DNA of 41,953 nt from an uncultured Lachnospiraceae bacterium. Its GTDB lineage: Bacteria > Bacillota > Clostridia > Lachnospirales > Lachnospiraceae. Shown piece after piece: positions 16,016 through 24,945 of the stretch. The stretch spans positions 1-41,953 of the forward strand of contig USDK01000022.1 in assembly GCA_900553355.1 (NCBI GenBank), read 5' to 3'. How positions within the stretch are numbered: position 1 is the first letter of the stretch; each line of letters begins with the position of its first letter. The notes under the pieces were generated by a model. That model was given only the letters and a program-made list of their open reading frames with translations, searched no databases and had not been told where the DNA came from. The position numbers and the translations under genes were made by a program.

Positions 16016-16633
16016 ATGGAAGGAAGGCAGAAAGGCCGATTCTTTCGCCGGAGGATTCTGACCGTCTTGATTCTGACGTGTCTGGTTCTTGCAGTGGGAG
16101 CGGCCGGATGGATCCTGACAGAAGATAAAAACCAGAATGCACAGAAGATAAGTTCCAAAGAGCAGAAGAAGGAAAATGCAGGCTGTGAAACGATGGCCGA
16201 TAATCCGCTCCTGCCTGAGGAATATCCGGAAGTGACAGCTGCGGTAAAGGAATATTACCGTACGCTGCAGGATAAGACAAGCTTTGTAGAAGATTATGAG
16301 AATCTGAAAGTCTATACGAAGCTTGGAAAATATGAGCATACATATGTGGCTTTCGTCAGATATGATATGAAGATCCGGGATGTTTATACCCGGGTGCCGG
16401 GACTTGGCACTGTTTATGTGACAGAAGATAAAGACGGAAAATGCCAGGTAGAGACCCAGGTGGAAGATGATGAGATCAAGAATTATGTAGATCTGGTCAC
16501 CGGACATGAGGATGTACAGGCACTGTTTCAGGAAACGCAGGAGGCATATCAGCAGGCGGTACAGTCAGATGCGCTGCTCAGGGAGGCGCTTCTTGATCTG
16601 AAGCAGGCATATGAGGATTCGACAGGAAGCTAA
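16016..16633 (+). CDS. Hypothetical membrane-anchored extracytoplasmic protein
   Basis: A 205-aa protein not recognised as a named family. A basic N-terminus (KGRFFRRR) leads into one membrane helix at about residues 16-37, then an outside domain. The segment VKEYYRTLQDKTSFVEDYENLKVYTKLG, and the following TYVAFVRYDMKIRDVYTRVPGLGTVYV, resembles a small alpha+beta domain found at the ends of other Lachnospiraceae surface proteins. The C-terminal 60 residues are helical and charged. The open frame starts at 15968 inside the tRNA; I use the ATG at 16016 because GGAGG lies nine bases before it. A terminator follows. Confidence 0.8.
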   Translation: MEGRQKGRFFRRRILTVLILTCLVLAVGAAGWILTEDKNQNAQKISSKEQKKENAGCETMADNPLLPEEYPEVTAAVKEYYRTLQDKTSFVEDYENLKVYTKLGKYEHTYVAFVRYDMKIRDVYTRVPGLGTVYVTEDKDGKCQVETQVEDDEIKNYVDLVTGHEDVQALFQETQEAYQQAVQSDALLREALLDLKQAYEDSTGS

Positions 16634-16648
16634 TGATAAAATAAAAGC

Positions 16649-16681
16649 GGGTCAGCTCCGGGAAGAGCTGGCCCTTTTTTT
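16649..16681 (+). terminator. Rho-independent terminator
   Basis: GGGTCAGCTC at 16649-16658 pairs with GAGCTGGCCC at 16665-16674 (one G-U), followed by TTTTTTT. It separates the preceding gene from azlC. Confidence 0.95.
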
Positions 16682-16699
16682 GGAGATGGGAGAGAGAAG

Positions 16700-17407
16700 A
16701 TGAGAGAAGGGTATAAGAAAGCGTTTCGAAAAGCCTTTCCTTATACGATACCGGTATTGACCGGATATCTGTTTATCGGGATCGCGTTTGGCGTTATGTT
16801 TGCGGAGAAAGGATATTCCTTTCTGTGGGCGGTATTGATGAGCGTTATGGTTTATGCCGGATCAGGGCAGTACCTTGCGGTAAATTTTTTTGCGCCAGGA
16901 GTCTCCTTTTTACAGGTGATCTTTATGACACTGATGGTAAATATCCGCCATATTTTCTATGGGATATCTTTGCTGGAGAGATTTCACAGAATGGGAAAGA
17001 AGCGGTGGTATATGATTTTTGGACTGACAGACGAAACATATTCTTTGCTTTGTACGACAAAAGTCCCGAAAGATGTAGAAGAGGATCAGTTCCTGTTTGC
17101 CGTATCCATACTGGATCAGTCCTACTGGGTGATCGGATCAGCGATCGGGGGACTGGCAGGGAATTTTCTGCCTTTCAACTCCGAGGGGATTGATTTCGCC
17201 ATGACAGCGTTGTTTGTGGTGATATTTGTGGAACAGTGGATGGATCAGAAAAACCGCCTTCCGGAGCTTGTCGGTGTGGCGGCGGCAGTGGTCTGTCTTT
17301 GGATATTTGGCGCAGACGGTTTTGTCCTGCCGTCTATGCTGCTGATTGTTTTGATCCTGTTTGTGGGAAGGAAACGTCTGGAAAGGAGGGAAGATAAATG
17401 CCAGTAG
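16700..17407 (+). CDS. azlC: AzlC family branched-chain amino acid exporter, large subunit
   Basis: The 235-aa AzlC subunit forms, with AzlD, an exporter of branched-chain amino acids or analogues such as azaleucine (LIV-E family). Several hydrophobic helices are visible: PYTIPVLTGYLFIGIAFGVM, FLWAVLMSVMVYAGSGQYLA, and others to the C-terminus. AzlC features MVYAGSGQYLAV and MVNIRHIFYGISL are clear. The ATG follows GGGAGAGAGA. azlD begins inside its last codons, so the two are translationally coupled. Regulation by CodY or Lrp is common in relatives but no site is evident here. Confidence 0.94.
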   Translation: MREGYKKAFRKAFPYTIPVLTGYLFIGIAFGVMFAEKGYSFLWAVLMSVMVYAGSGQYLAVNFFAPGVSFLQVIFMTLMVNIRHIFYGISLLERFHRMGKKRWYMIFGLTDETYSLLCTTKVPKDVEEDQFLFAVSILDQSYWVIGSAIGGLAGNFLPFNSEGIDFAMTALFVVIFVEQWMDQKNRLPELVGVAAAVVCLWIFGADGFVLPSMLLIVLILFVGRKRLERREDKCQ

Positions 17408-17727
17408 ATGCTGTGACTTCATTTCTGATTATTCTGGTGGTTGCACTTACCACTTTTGCGACCAGAGTCTTCCCGTTTCTGGTCTTCCCCAAGGGGAAAG
17501 AGATTCCGGAGGTGGTCCGGTATCTGGGAAAGGTTCTGACGCCGGCGGTAATCGGAATGCTGGTAGTCTATTGCCTGCGCTCCGTAGATATTTTCCGGAC
17601 GCCTTACGGCCTTCCAGAAGCGGCGGCTGTCCTGCTGACAGCCGCCCTGCATGTATGGAAACGGAATAATCTTTTGAGCATCGGAGCAGGTACAGTGCTG
17701 TACATGTTCCTTGTTCAGTGTTTTTAA
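17398..17727 (+). CDS. azlD: AzlD family branched-chain amino acid exporter, small subunit
   Basis: The 109-aa partner of AzlC with four predicted membrane helices; LTTFATRVFPFLVF, the conserved region with the TR-F-PF motif, lies after the first helix. GGAGGGAAGATAA precedes the ATG, and the start overlaps azlC by ten bases. Its stop overlaps by four bases the stop of the convergent ABC permease gene, so no separate terminator fits between them. Confidence 0.94.
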   Translation: MPVDAVTSFLIILVVALTTFATRVFPFLVFPKGKEIPEVVRYLGKVLTPAVIGMLVVYCLRSVDIFRTPYGLPEAAAVLLTAALHVWKRNNLLSIGAGTVLYMFLVQCF

Positions 17728-18551
17728 TTGAGATCCAGTTTCTTTTTTATCAGCGCCAGCATCAGTATATAGAGTACAAGCGTTGTGACAAGGGAAATTC
17801 CCATGGAGACAGTGAGTACCCGGATCATATATTCCACAAAATTAATGGTATCTTCCGGCCCTGAGGGAAGCAGAAAATGATTTGCGGAAGTCAGGTCCAT
17901 GATAAACATGGCAATAAAAGAAACAGCCGACAGAATCGCAGACAGCCCGAAATAGCATGCGATGGCGCCGATTACCCGATGGGAGGAAAACAGCTGTCCC
18001 AGTACGATGGAAGCATAGTACATCACCACATTTGCAATGGATCCGATGAGACCGGCGGCCAGCAGGATCAGGACGATCTTCGCCGGTGTAATGGAGGCAT
18101 ATGCTCCTGTAAATCCCAGCTGCTGCATGATCTCATCCTGGTTGGTATGGTAAAGCCTGAGAAGCTCGGGGGTCGCAATGCCGATATATAATGAGACCAG
18201 GAGCAGAAGGTAATCGATCCAGCTCCAGAGCGTTCCTGTAATGGTTTTCGACAGAAGATGCTGTCCCATGGTCACTGGAAGAGTCTGAGACAGATAGCCT
18301 TCATCGGAAAACAGGTTTTTGTAGAACCGCACCGCGATCACGATGGCGGTCCCAAAGGAAATACCGGTGATCGTCAAAGCATATATCAATACGGAAAGGC
18401 CAAATAAAAGCCCGTTAAAATCAGAGTCAAGCTGGATCCGTCCTGTAATAAAAATGCGCAGGAGTACGGTCATAAGCAGCAGAAATGCATGAAGGATGAT
18501 CAAAATCCGGTTTAAAGATTTTAAGTCGTATTTCATTAATTTGATCAGCAT
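17724..18551 (-). CDS. ABC-2 type transporter permease
   Basis: A 275-aa membrane protein with about six predicted helices (for example ILIILHAFLLLMTVLLRIF, LLFGLSVLIYALTITGISFG and, near the C-terminus, VSMGISLVTTLVLYILMLAL). The start MLIKLMKYDLKSLNR is typical of small ABC-2 permeases found with a YtrA-type GntR regulator. It overlaps the upstream ATP-binding gene by seven bases on the same strand, so the pair is translationally coupled. Substrate unknown; related systems export peptides or respond to cell-wall antibiotics. Confidence 0.88.
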   Translation of the reverse strand: MLIKLMKYDLKSLNRILIILHAFLLLMTVLLRIFITGRIQLDSDFNGLLFGLSVLIYALTITGISFGTAIVIAVRFYKNLFSDEGYLSQTLPVTMGQHLLSKTITGTLWSWIDYLLLLVSLYIGIATPELLRLYHTNQDEIMQQLGFTGAYASITPAKIVLILLAAGLIGSIANVVMYYASIVLGQLFSSHRVIGAIACYFGLSAILSAVSFIAMFIMDLTSANHFLLPSGPEDTINFVEYMIRVLTVSMGISLVTTLVLYILMLALIKKKLDLN

Positions 18552-19246
18552 CGGAACACCTCCCGGAATAAAGAATCTACAGACCGGCCCTGATTGATAC
18601 GGACGTCGTCTGTCGATGAGTTTAAGGCGACCTGTCCGTCCTTAAGAAAGACGACCCGGTCCAGGATATTTTCAATATCATGGATCAGATGGGTGGACAG
18701 AAGAATCGTCGCCTCTTCACTGTAATTATTCAGGATCGTATGAAGAATATAGTCTCTGGCGGCAGGATCCACGCCTCCGATAGGTTCGTCCAGGATGTAG
18801 AGCTTTGCGTCCCGGCTCATGACCAGGATCAGCTGTACTTTTTCCTTGGTTCCTTTGGACAGAGTGCGCAGCCTTGCTTCCAGTGGAATCTCCAGGTCCG
18901 AAAGCATCTGATAGGCCCGGTCTGTGATAAAATTGTCATAAAAATCAGAAAAATAGCGGATGATATCCCGGACCTTCATGGATTCATCCAGATAGGTACG
19001 CTCCGGAAGGTAGGAAACGATCTTCCGGGTCTCAACGCCGGGGGACATACCGTCTATCAGCACTTCGCCTCCTGCCGGGATCAGAAGCCCGTTGATCAGC
19101 TTGATCAGCGTAGTCTTGCCGCTCCCGTTGGGTCCCAGAAGCCCCACGATCTGTCCCTGGTCCAGGCTGAGATTCAGATTATTCAGAGCATAGAAGTGGC
19201 TGCCGTATTTTTTTGAAAGATTCCGGCATTCTAAAATTGGATTCAT
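18545..19246 (-). CDS. ABC transporter ATP-binding protein
   Basis: A 233-aa ATPase of the drug/bacteriocin export type. Walker A is GLLGPNGSGKTTLIKLINGL near residue 35; the signature is degenerate, LSKGTKEKVQL, as is common in YtrB-like ATPases; Walker B with the D-loop is LYILDEPIGGVDP; the H-loop histidine is in LLSTHLIHDIE. It sits between the GntR regulator (one base upstream) and the permease (overlapping), forming a three-gene minus-strand operon. Confidence 0.93.
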   Translation of the reverse strand: MNPILECRNLSKKYGSHFYALNNLNLSLDQGQIVGLLGPNGSGKTTLIKLINGLLIPAGGEVLIDGMSPGVETRKIVSYLPERTYLDESMKVRDIIRYFSDFYDNFITDRAYQMLSDLEIPLEARLRTLSKGTKEKVQLILVMSRDAKLYILDEPIGGVDPAARDYILHTILNNYSEEATILLSTHLIHDIENILDRVVFLKDGQVALNSSTDDVRINQGRSVDSLFREVFRC

Positions 19247-19247
19247 A

Positions 19248-19616
19248 TCAATGTCCCTCCTTTATGGCATCCTGGATTTTCTGGAGTGTTTCTTCCTCCC
19301 GGAAGCCAAGCTGTCTCATTTTTTCCATAAAATCTGCGATATGCCGGGAAGCAAGCTCGTCCTTAAGTTTTTTCAGCATCATTTCATCCTCCGTAATAAA
19401 TCGTCCGCTGGTACGCCTGGAGTGGACCAGTCCGCTGCGTTCCAGTTCGGAAAGTGCTTTCTGCATCGTATTTGGGTTTACTGCGGCATCTATGGCAAGA
19501 TCCCTGACAGAGGGGAGCTTGTCGCCGGCTTTATAAACGCCGGATACGATATCTTGTTGGATACGCTCCATCAATTGCAGATAGATGGGGCGGTCATTAT
19601 CCAGTTCCCATGGCAT
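19248..19616 (-). CDS. GntR family (YtrA-type) transcriptional regulator
   Basis: A 122-aa YtrA-subfamily repressor: an N-terminal winged helix (PIYLQLMERIQQDIVSGVYK, then LPSVRDLAIDAAVNPNTMQK) and a short C-terminal helical dimerisation tail of about 45 residues, without a large effector domain. The frame has a GTG at 19625, but AGAGG is eight bases before the ATG at 19616, which I prefer. It leads the ABC operon and probably represses it through the palindrome at 19651-19672. Confidence 0.92.
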   Translation of the reverse strand: MPWELDNDRPIYLQLMERIQQDIVSGVYKAGDKLPSVRDLAIDAAVNPNTMQKALSELERSGLVHSRRTSGRFITEDEMMLKKLKDELASRHIADFMEKMRQLGFREEETLQKIQDAIKEGH

Positions 19617-19650
19617 AGACTTCACCTCTCTTTTTATGCGGGATTTATTA

Positions 19651-19672
19651 TTGTATTATCTAATTAATACAA
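19651..19672. promoter_or_regulatory. Palindromic operator of the GntR/ABC operon
   Basis: TTGTATTA, a TCTAAT centre, TAATACAA: perfect 8-base arms, 35 bases before the regulator start on the minus strand. TTGACA (minus strand, 19692-19697) lies upstream, so the palindrome would cover the -10 region. The site form suits YtrA-type GntR proteins. Confidence 0.75.
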
Positions 19673-19702
19673 TAATGCATTGAATGAAAAATGTCAAGGG
19701 AA

Positions 19703-19738
19703 AATAAAAAAAGAGAGTTCCCAGATATCTGGGAACTC
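19703..19738 (-). terminator. Terminator of the flavin reductase gene
   Basis: A perfect 24-base palindrome at 19715-19738 (arms GAGTTCCCAGAT), followed on the minus strand by a T-rich run. It lies ten bases after the stop of the flavin reductase-rubredoxin gene. Confidence 0.92.
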
Positions 19739-19747
19739 CCGGGAGTC

Positions 19748-20386
19748 TTATTTCCTGACAAATTTGGACTTTGGCTGCCGGCATACCGGGCAGGTGTAGT
19801 CATCCGGCAGATCTTCGAAGGGAATTTCTCCGTCATAGACATAGCCGCAGACACTGCATACCCATCTGGAGGTTCCGGGTTCCTCCTCCTCCGGAAGATA
19901 GGTGGGTGCATTTTTCGGACTTTTCCCTTTGATGACGTTGTGGTAATAGGCATAGGTCATAGGCGGTGCAGATTTTAAGAGGTCTCCATCTGTCACCTCG
20001 CCCAGGAATACGGTGTGGGTTGAGGTTTCCATCTGATCGATCACCTGGCAGACGATGTAGCCACAGCTGTCTTCCAGCACGGGAAGGCCGTCATGAAAGC
20101 TGTGGGATACGTTGTCAAATTTGTTGACGTCCTTTCCGGACTGAAACCCGAAGGTGCCGATCAGAGACGGATCTGACTCTTCGGACAGGATGGAGACGGC
20201 AAATTTTCCGGTTTTTGCAATGCAGGAATTGGTATAGTTGTCATGATTGATGCTGATAGCAATGGTAGCCGGAGCGGAAGTGATCTGCATAATGCTGTTG
20301 GCAGTGCAGCCGGTACTTCTCGTCCCATCCAGGGTGGAGACGATGTAGACACCGTATGACAGATTTCGGAATACATTTTTATTCAT
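19748..20386 (-). CDS. Flavin reductase-rubredoxin fusion protein
   Basis: A 212-aa two-domain redox protein. The N-terminal FMN-binding split-barrel (flavin reductase-like) covers about residues 5-150, with YGVYIVSTLDG, STGCTANSIMQIT and LGEVTDGDLL. The C-terminal rubredoxin (about 165-210) has both iron-binding pairs, WVCSVCGYVYDGE and YTCPVCRQPKSKF. This is the layout of the high-molecular-weight rubredoxin (Hrb) of acetogens, which passes electrons from NAD(P)H to flavodiiron proteins for O2 or NO reduction. No flavodiiron gene is adjacent. AGGAGG precedes the ATG; it has its own terminator. Confidence 0.93.
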   Translation of the reverse strand: MNKNVFRNLSYGVYIVSTLDGTRSTGCTANSIMQITSAPATIAISINHDNYTNSCIAKTGKFAVSILSEESDPSLIGTFGFQSGKDVNKFDNVSHSFHDGLPVLEDSCGYIVCQVIDQMETSTHTVFLGEVTDGDLLKSAPPMTYAYYHNVIKGKSPKNAPTYLPEEEEPGTSRWVCSVCGYVYDGEIPFEDLPDDYTCPVCRQPKSKFVRK

Positions 20387-20482
20387 AGTGTGCCTCCTGT
20401 TCTTTCTATGATAATAATAGGAATTGTTATGAAAACCATATCATGGATCCTAAGGTTTTGCAAGAAGAGTTGCAAGATTTGG

Positions 20483-20511
20483 TTGTTGGTATTCCGGGCA
20501 TGTGATAGAAT
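20483..20511 (+). promoter_or_regulatory. Probable argS promoter
   Basis: TTGTTG at 20483-20488, a 17-base spacer and TAGAAT at 20506-20511. The -10 context GATAGAAT is the same as in the efp promoter. No T-box leader is visible. Confidence 0.55.
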
Positions 20512-20546
20512 AACTAAGTAAACGCAAGATGGAAGGAAGGTATAAG

Positions 20547-22313
20547 ATGAAGAAGATAATCGATCTGATCGGTGAAGAGCTTGCAAATGGATTTAAAGAG
20601 GCAGGGTATGACGCTTCTTATGGAAAGGTGACGATCTCTAACCGCCCGGATCTCTGTGAATATCAGTGTAACGGTGCGATGGCCGGCGCAAAGACCTATA
20701 AAAAGGCGCCCTTTGTTATCGCGGAGGATGTGGCAGAGAAGATCAAGGACTGCCCCTGCTTTGAGGAAGTATCGGTAGTAAAGCCCGGGTTTATTAATTT
20801 AAAGCTGGAGAAAACATATATTGCAGATTATTTGAAGAGGATGGAAGACGATCCTGATCTGGGACTGGAGAGGGTAAAAGAGCCGAAGATGATCCTGGTG
20901 GATTACGGCGGGCCCAATGTGGCAAAGCCTCTGCATGTGGGACATCTGCGCTCGGCCATTATCGGAGAGAGTGTAAAGAGGATCGCCCGGAAGATGGGGC
21001 ACCGTGTCCTTGGAGATATTCATCTGGGAGACTGGGGATATCAGATGGGGCTGATCATCACGGAGCTGAAAGAAAGAAAGCCGGAGCTTCCTTATTTCCA
21101 GGAAGGTTATCAGGGTGATTATCCGGGAGAGGCGCCGTTTACCATCAGTGAACTGGAGGAGATCTATCCCACCGCCAGCCAGAAGGCAAAGGAAGACGAA
21201 GCATACCGGGAGGAAGCCCTGCATGCCACCTACCTTCTGCAGAACGGACACAAGGGATATACGGCGCTCTGGAAGCATATCATTCATGTATCTGTCAGCG
21301 ATCTGAAGAAGAATTATGCGAATCTCCATGTGGAATTTGACCTCTGGAAAGGGGAGTCAGATGCGCAGGCCTATATCCCGGATATGGTGGCACGCCTGAA
21401 GGATGAAGGGTATGCACATCTGGATGAGGGAGCGCTGGTAGTGGATGTCCAGGAAGAGACGGACACCAAGGATGTGCCTCCATGTATTATCCAGAAGTCA
21501 GACGGGGCCTCGCTTTACAGCACGACGGATCTGGCTACACTGGTACAAAGGGAGGAGGATTATCATCCGGACCAGATCATCTATCTGGCAGATAAGCGTC
21601 AGGAACTGCATTTCGTACAGGTATTCCGGACGGCGAAGAAGACAGGAATCGTTCCGGCCGGGACAGAGTTAAAGTTTTTGGGGTTTGGTACGATGAATGG
21701 AAAAGATGGAAAACCCTTTAAGACCAGAGAGGGCGGCGTCATGCGTCTGGAGAGTCTGATTGCTGAGATCGAGGGTGAAATGCTTGAGAAGATCAAGGAA
21801 AACCGGACGGTAGAGGAAGAAGAGGCGAGAAAGACGGCGAAAACAGTAGGTCTTGCGGCAATCAAATACGGGGACCTTTCAAACCAGGCCTCCAAGGATT
21901 ATGTGTTTGATGTGGACCGGTTTACTTCCTTTGAAGGAAATACCGGACCCTATATTTTATATACGATTGTGCGGATCAAATCTATTTTAAACAAGTATCA
22001 GGCGGAAGGAAACACTCTGGACGGCTTAAAGATCATGCCGGCTGACAGTGACAGTGAAAAGGCACTGATGCTGGAGGTGGCAAAGTACAATGATGTGATG
22101 GAAACGGCATATGAGGAGCTGGCTCCTCATAAGATCTGTGCGTATGTCTATGATCTTGCCAATGCGTTTAACCGTTTTTATCATGAGACAAAGATCCTGA
22201 CAGAGGAAGACCCACAGAAGAAGAAGAGCTATCTTGCACTGCTGATGCTGTCCAGACATGTGCTGGAAGAATGTATCGGCGTGCTTGGATTTGAAGCACC
22301 GGAGAGGATGTAG
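20547..22313 (+). CDS. argS: Arginyl-tRNA synthetase
   Basis: Charges tRNA-Arg. The 588-aa class I synthetase has an N-terminal Add1 domain (residues 1-110), the HIGH-type motif as KPLHVGHLRSA near residue 128, HLGDWGYQMG, and the C-terminal DALR anticodon-binding domain (about 465-588), which includes YDLANAFNRFYHETKIL. The KMSK loop is degenerate (KPFKTREGG), as is usual in this family. The frame also has an ATG at 20529, but GGAAGG lies before the ATG at 20547. The AlaX-like gene starts four bases after its stop, so they are likely one operon. Confidence 0.97.
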   Translation: MKKIIDLIGEELANGFKEAGYDASYGKVTISNRPDLCEYQCNGAMAGAKTYKKAPFVIAEDVAEKIKDCPCFEEVSVVKPGFINLKLEKTYIADYLKRMEDDPDLGLERVKEPKMILVDYGGPNVAKPLHVGHLRSAIIGESVKRIARKMGHRVLGDIHLGDWGYQMGLIITELKERKPELPYFQEGYQGDYPGEAPFTISELEEIYPTASQKAKEDEAYREEALHATYLLQNGHKGYTALWKHIIHVSVSDLKKNYANLHVEFDLWKGESDAQAYIPDMVARLKDEGYAHLDEGALVVDVQEETDTKDVPPCIIQKSDGASLYSTTDLATLVQREEDYHPDQIIYLADKRQELHFVQVFRTAKKTGIVPAGTELKFLGFGTMNGKDGKPFKTREGGVMRLESLIAEIEGEMLEKIKENRTVEEEEARKTAKTVGLAAIKYGDLSNQASKDYVFDVDRFTSFEGNTGPYILYTIVRIKSILNKYQAEGNTLDGLKIMPADSDSEKALMLEVAKYNDVMETAYEELAPHKICAYVYDLANAFNRFYHETKILTEEDPQKKKSYLALLMLSRHVLEECIGVLGFEAPERM

Positions 22314-22317
22314 GAAT

Positions 22318-23466
22318 ATGACGGAGAAATTATATTACCAGGACAGCCACAGGAGCACCTTTGATGCAGAGGTGCTGTCCTGTGAACCATGGAAGGACGG
22401 ATACCGGATCGTACTGGACCGGACGGTGTTTTTCCCGGAAGGGGGAGGCCAGTATGCAGACCCCGGATTTCTGGATGAGGTGGAAGTAACAGATGTTCAT
22501 GAAAAAGACGGCGTGATCTATCATTATACAAAGGAAGCGCTTGCGCCGGGAAGAAGAGTTTCTGGAAGGATCCTCTGGGATGTACGGTTTGAAAGGATGC
22601 AGCAGCATACAGGAGAGCATATTGTCTCCGGACTGGTACATCAGAGATTTGGATATGATAATGTGGGCTTTCATCTGGGAGAGGACTACTGTACCATGGA
22701 TTTTAACGGTCCGATCACGCAGGAAGAGCTGAAAGAAATCGAAACCGAGGCAAATCAGGCAGTATTCCGGAATCTGGATGTTATTTCATCCTTCCCGTCT
22801 GAGGAAGAGCGGAGCAGGATGGAATACAGGAGTAAGATCGAACTGACCGGCCCGGTACAGATCATTACTATCCCCGGATATGATGTGTGTGCATGCTGCG
22901 CGCCTCATATGAAGAAGACCGGAGAGATCGGCCTGATCAAGCTGGTCCATATGGATCATTATAAAGGCGGGGAAAGGATTACCATGCTGGCAGGAATCCG
23001 TGCTCTCCGTGATTATGAAGAGAAAGACAAAAATATCAAGGAAATATCTGCACTGCTGTGTGCAAAGGAAAAAGAGACTGCAGAAGCAGTGGTCCGTCTG
23101 AAAGAAGAGCATAAGCAGCAAAAAGACAGACTGGCGTCCTTGCAGCAGAAGCTTCTCAAGGTACAGGCACAGGAAATAAATATTGATGAGGATATGACAC
23201 TGGTGTTTGATCCACATCTGTCTGGGAACGGGCCAAGGGAGCTGATGAACCTTCTGCTGGAGAGAGGCGCGGAAATATGCCTGGTGTTTGCAGGGGACGA
23301 TGCGTCCGGATATCGGTATGTGATCGGCAGCAGGACAAAAGATGTGCGCCCTGTCGGAAAGATGCTGAACGAAGCGTTTCACGGCAGAGGAGGAGGAAAA
23401 CCGGAGATGGTGCAGGGGTCCCTTAGCGGAACGGAAGAGGAGATTCGCGAAAGGTGCAGAAAATAA
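22318..23466 (+). CDS. AlaX-type alanyl-tRNA editing protein with DHHA1 domain
   Basis: A 382-aa free-standing editing protein that hydrolyses mischarged Ser- or Gly-tRNA(Ala). The AlaRS-like N-terminal barrel contains FFPEGGGQYADPG; the editing site has HTGEH near residues 97-101 and the second zinc pair in CACCAPH near residue 190. A coiled coil at about 240-285 leads to a DHHA1 domain at the C-terminus with HGRGGGKPEMVQGS. This is the long AlaX-L form. The ATG at 22318 is preceded by GTAGGA; the earlier open frame from 22258 lies inside argS. Confidence 0.94.
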   Translation: MTEKLYYQDSHRSTFDAEVLSCEPWKDGYRIVLDRTVFFPEGGGQYADPGFLDEVEVTDVHEKDGVIYHYTKEALAPGRRVSGRILWDVRFERMQQHTGEHIVSGLVHQRFGYDNVGFHLGEDYCTMDFNGPITQEELKEIETEANQAVFRNLDVISSFPSEEERSRMEYRSKIELTGPVQIITIPGYDVCACCAPHMKKTGEIGLIKLVHMDHYKGGERITMLAGIRALRDYEEKDKNIKEISALLCAKEKETAEAVVRLKEEHKQQKDRLASLQQKLLKVQAQEINIDEDMTLVFDPHLSGNGPRELMNLLLERGAEICLVFAGDDASGYRYVIGSRTKDVRPVGKMLNEAFHGRGGGKPEMVQGSLSGTEEEIRERCRK

Positions 23467-23573
23467 GTCTGGAATTCATAGTTTCCTTATCTTTTCATCA
23501 CAGATTTAACACAATTTCAAGGTACACTACAGTCATAGAACGAGATAATGACCTATGAAAGGAGAAATAAATT

Positions 23574-24821
23574 ATGGATAACCAGTATACGTATTATCAA
23601 CCGGAGCAGGATCCGAATCAGCAATACAGGAGACCGAAAAAGAAGATGCCCAGTTGGGTGAAGGCAGCATGCCTTGGGCTGGTATTCGGCGTGGTGGCGG
23701 CTGCTTCCTTCCAGACTGTTAATGTAGTAGGAGACAGGATCTTTGGCACAAAGGATCAAAGCCAGGGGACCGTGAAGCATACCACGACATCGGGCAGTAC
23801 GGAACTTACCACTTCTTCGGGAAGCACGGTGACGTCGGACGTGGCGGAGATTTCTGCCAATGCCATGCCATCTATTGTTTCCATCACGAACATGAGCATT
23901 GAAGAGGTGCAGAATTTCTTCGGCGGCGTACAGGAGCAGCAGAGCGAAAGCGCAGGTTCCGGTATCATTATCGGACAGAATGATTCCGAACTGCTGATCG
24001 TAACAAACAATCATGTAGTAGAGGGCAATGATACACTGACTGTTACCTTTATTGATGAAGAAAGTGTAGAGGCCAATGTAAAAGGCACAGATGCCAACAA
24101 GGATCTGGCAGTTGTGGCAGTAAAACTGGATGATATTCCGGACTCTACCATGGATAAGATCGCGGTGGCGACCATGGGCGACTCTACAGAAATCCAGGTA
24201 GGAGAGCCGGCAATTGCCATCGGAAATGCTCTGGGCTATGGACAGTCTGTGACGACGGGAATCATCTCTGCAACAGAACGTACTATGGACGGCTACGATG
24301 GAACGCTGCTTCAGACGGATGCAGCGATTAATCCTGGAAACAGTGGCGGCGCACTTCTGAACGCCAATGGAGAAGTGATCGGGATTAATACAGCCAAGGT
24401 CGCGGCTGACAGTGTTGAGGGAATGGGGTACGCGATTCCAATCTCGGATGCAAGCGAGACGATCACCAGCCTGATGAATCAGGAGACAAAAACAAGAGTC
24501 TCTGAAGATGAACAGGGATATATCGGAATCCGCAGCGAGGCAGATGTGACCTCAGACCTGGCAGAGATGTATAATATGCCTACCGGTGTGTATGTATCAG
24601 AAGTTATTGACGGAGGAGCTGCGCAGAAGGCAGGAATCGAGAGAGGTTCCATCATCACCGCGATCAACGGTACATCTGTAAATGGGATGACGGCGCTTCA
24701 GGAACAGCTTCAGTATTACCGGGCCGGAGAAACCGTGACATTAACGGTGGCAACGGCGGGGAATAACGGTGAATACCAGAATGCAGATGTCGAAGTAACA
24801 CTGGGGAAGAGCGCTGAGTAA
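23574..24821 (+). CDS. htrA: HtrA/DegP-family serine protease
   Basis: A 415-aa membrane-anchored quality-control protease acting outside the membrane. The cytosolic N-terminus is polar, with one membrane helix at about residues 30-50 and a Ser/Thr-rich linker. The trypsin-like domain has the catalytic triad: His in VTNNHVVEG near 146, Asp in KDLAVVAV near 176 and Ser in NPGNSGGAL near 257. One C-terminal PDZ domain (about 310-410) has AGIERGSIITAINGTSV. GAAAGGAG lies before the ATG. Two-component regulation (CssRS-like) is known for relatives, but no regulator is in the window. Confidence 0.96.
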   Translation: MDNQYTYYQPEQDPNQQYRRPKKKMPSWVKAACLGLVFGVVAAASFQTVNVVGDRIFGTKDQSQGTVKHTTTSGSTELTTSSGSTVTSDVAEISANAMPSIVSITNMSIEEVQNFFGGVQEQQSESAGSGIIIGQNDSELLIVTNNHVVEGNDTLTVTFIDEESVEANVKGTDANKDLAVVAVKLDDIPDSTMDKIAVATMGDSTEIQVGEPAIAIGNALGYGQSVTTGIISATERTMDGYDGTLLQTDAAINPGNSGGALLNANGEVIGINTAKVAADSVEGMGYAIPISDASETITSLMNQETKTRVSEDEQGYIGIRSEADVTSDLAEMYNMPTGVYVSEVIDGGAAQKAGIERGSIITAINGTSVNGMTALQEQLQYYRAGETVTLTVATAGNNGEYQNADVEVTLGKSAE

Positions 24822-24847
24822 TAAACGGAATTGTATAATGAATATTG

Positions 24848-24883
24848 GCTGCAGGCTGAAAGACCTGCAGCTTTTCTTTTTTT
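24848..24883 (+). terminator. Rho-independent terminator after htrA
   Basis: GCTGCAGG at 24848-24855 pairs with CCTGCAGC at 24864-24871, followed by a T-rich run. Confidence 0.93.
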
Positions 24884-24890
24884 GTGAGAA

Positions 24891-24905
24891 AATTTTTAGA
24901 AAATT
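24891..24905. promoter_or_regulatory. Strong CodY-box candidate upstream of the TSUP gene
   Basis: AATTTTTAGAAAATT matches 14 of 15 positions of the CodY consensus AATTTTCWGAAAATT. It ends 40 bases before the -35 box of the TSUP promoter. codY is in the same window. Confidence 0.6.
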
Positions 24906-24945
24906 CATGCATATTGAACAAATAATGTAATTGTCGCTCTATCTA

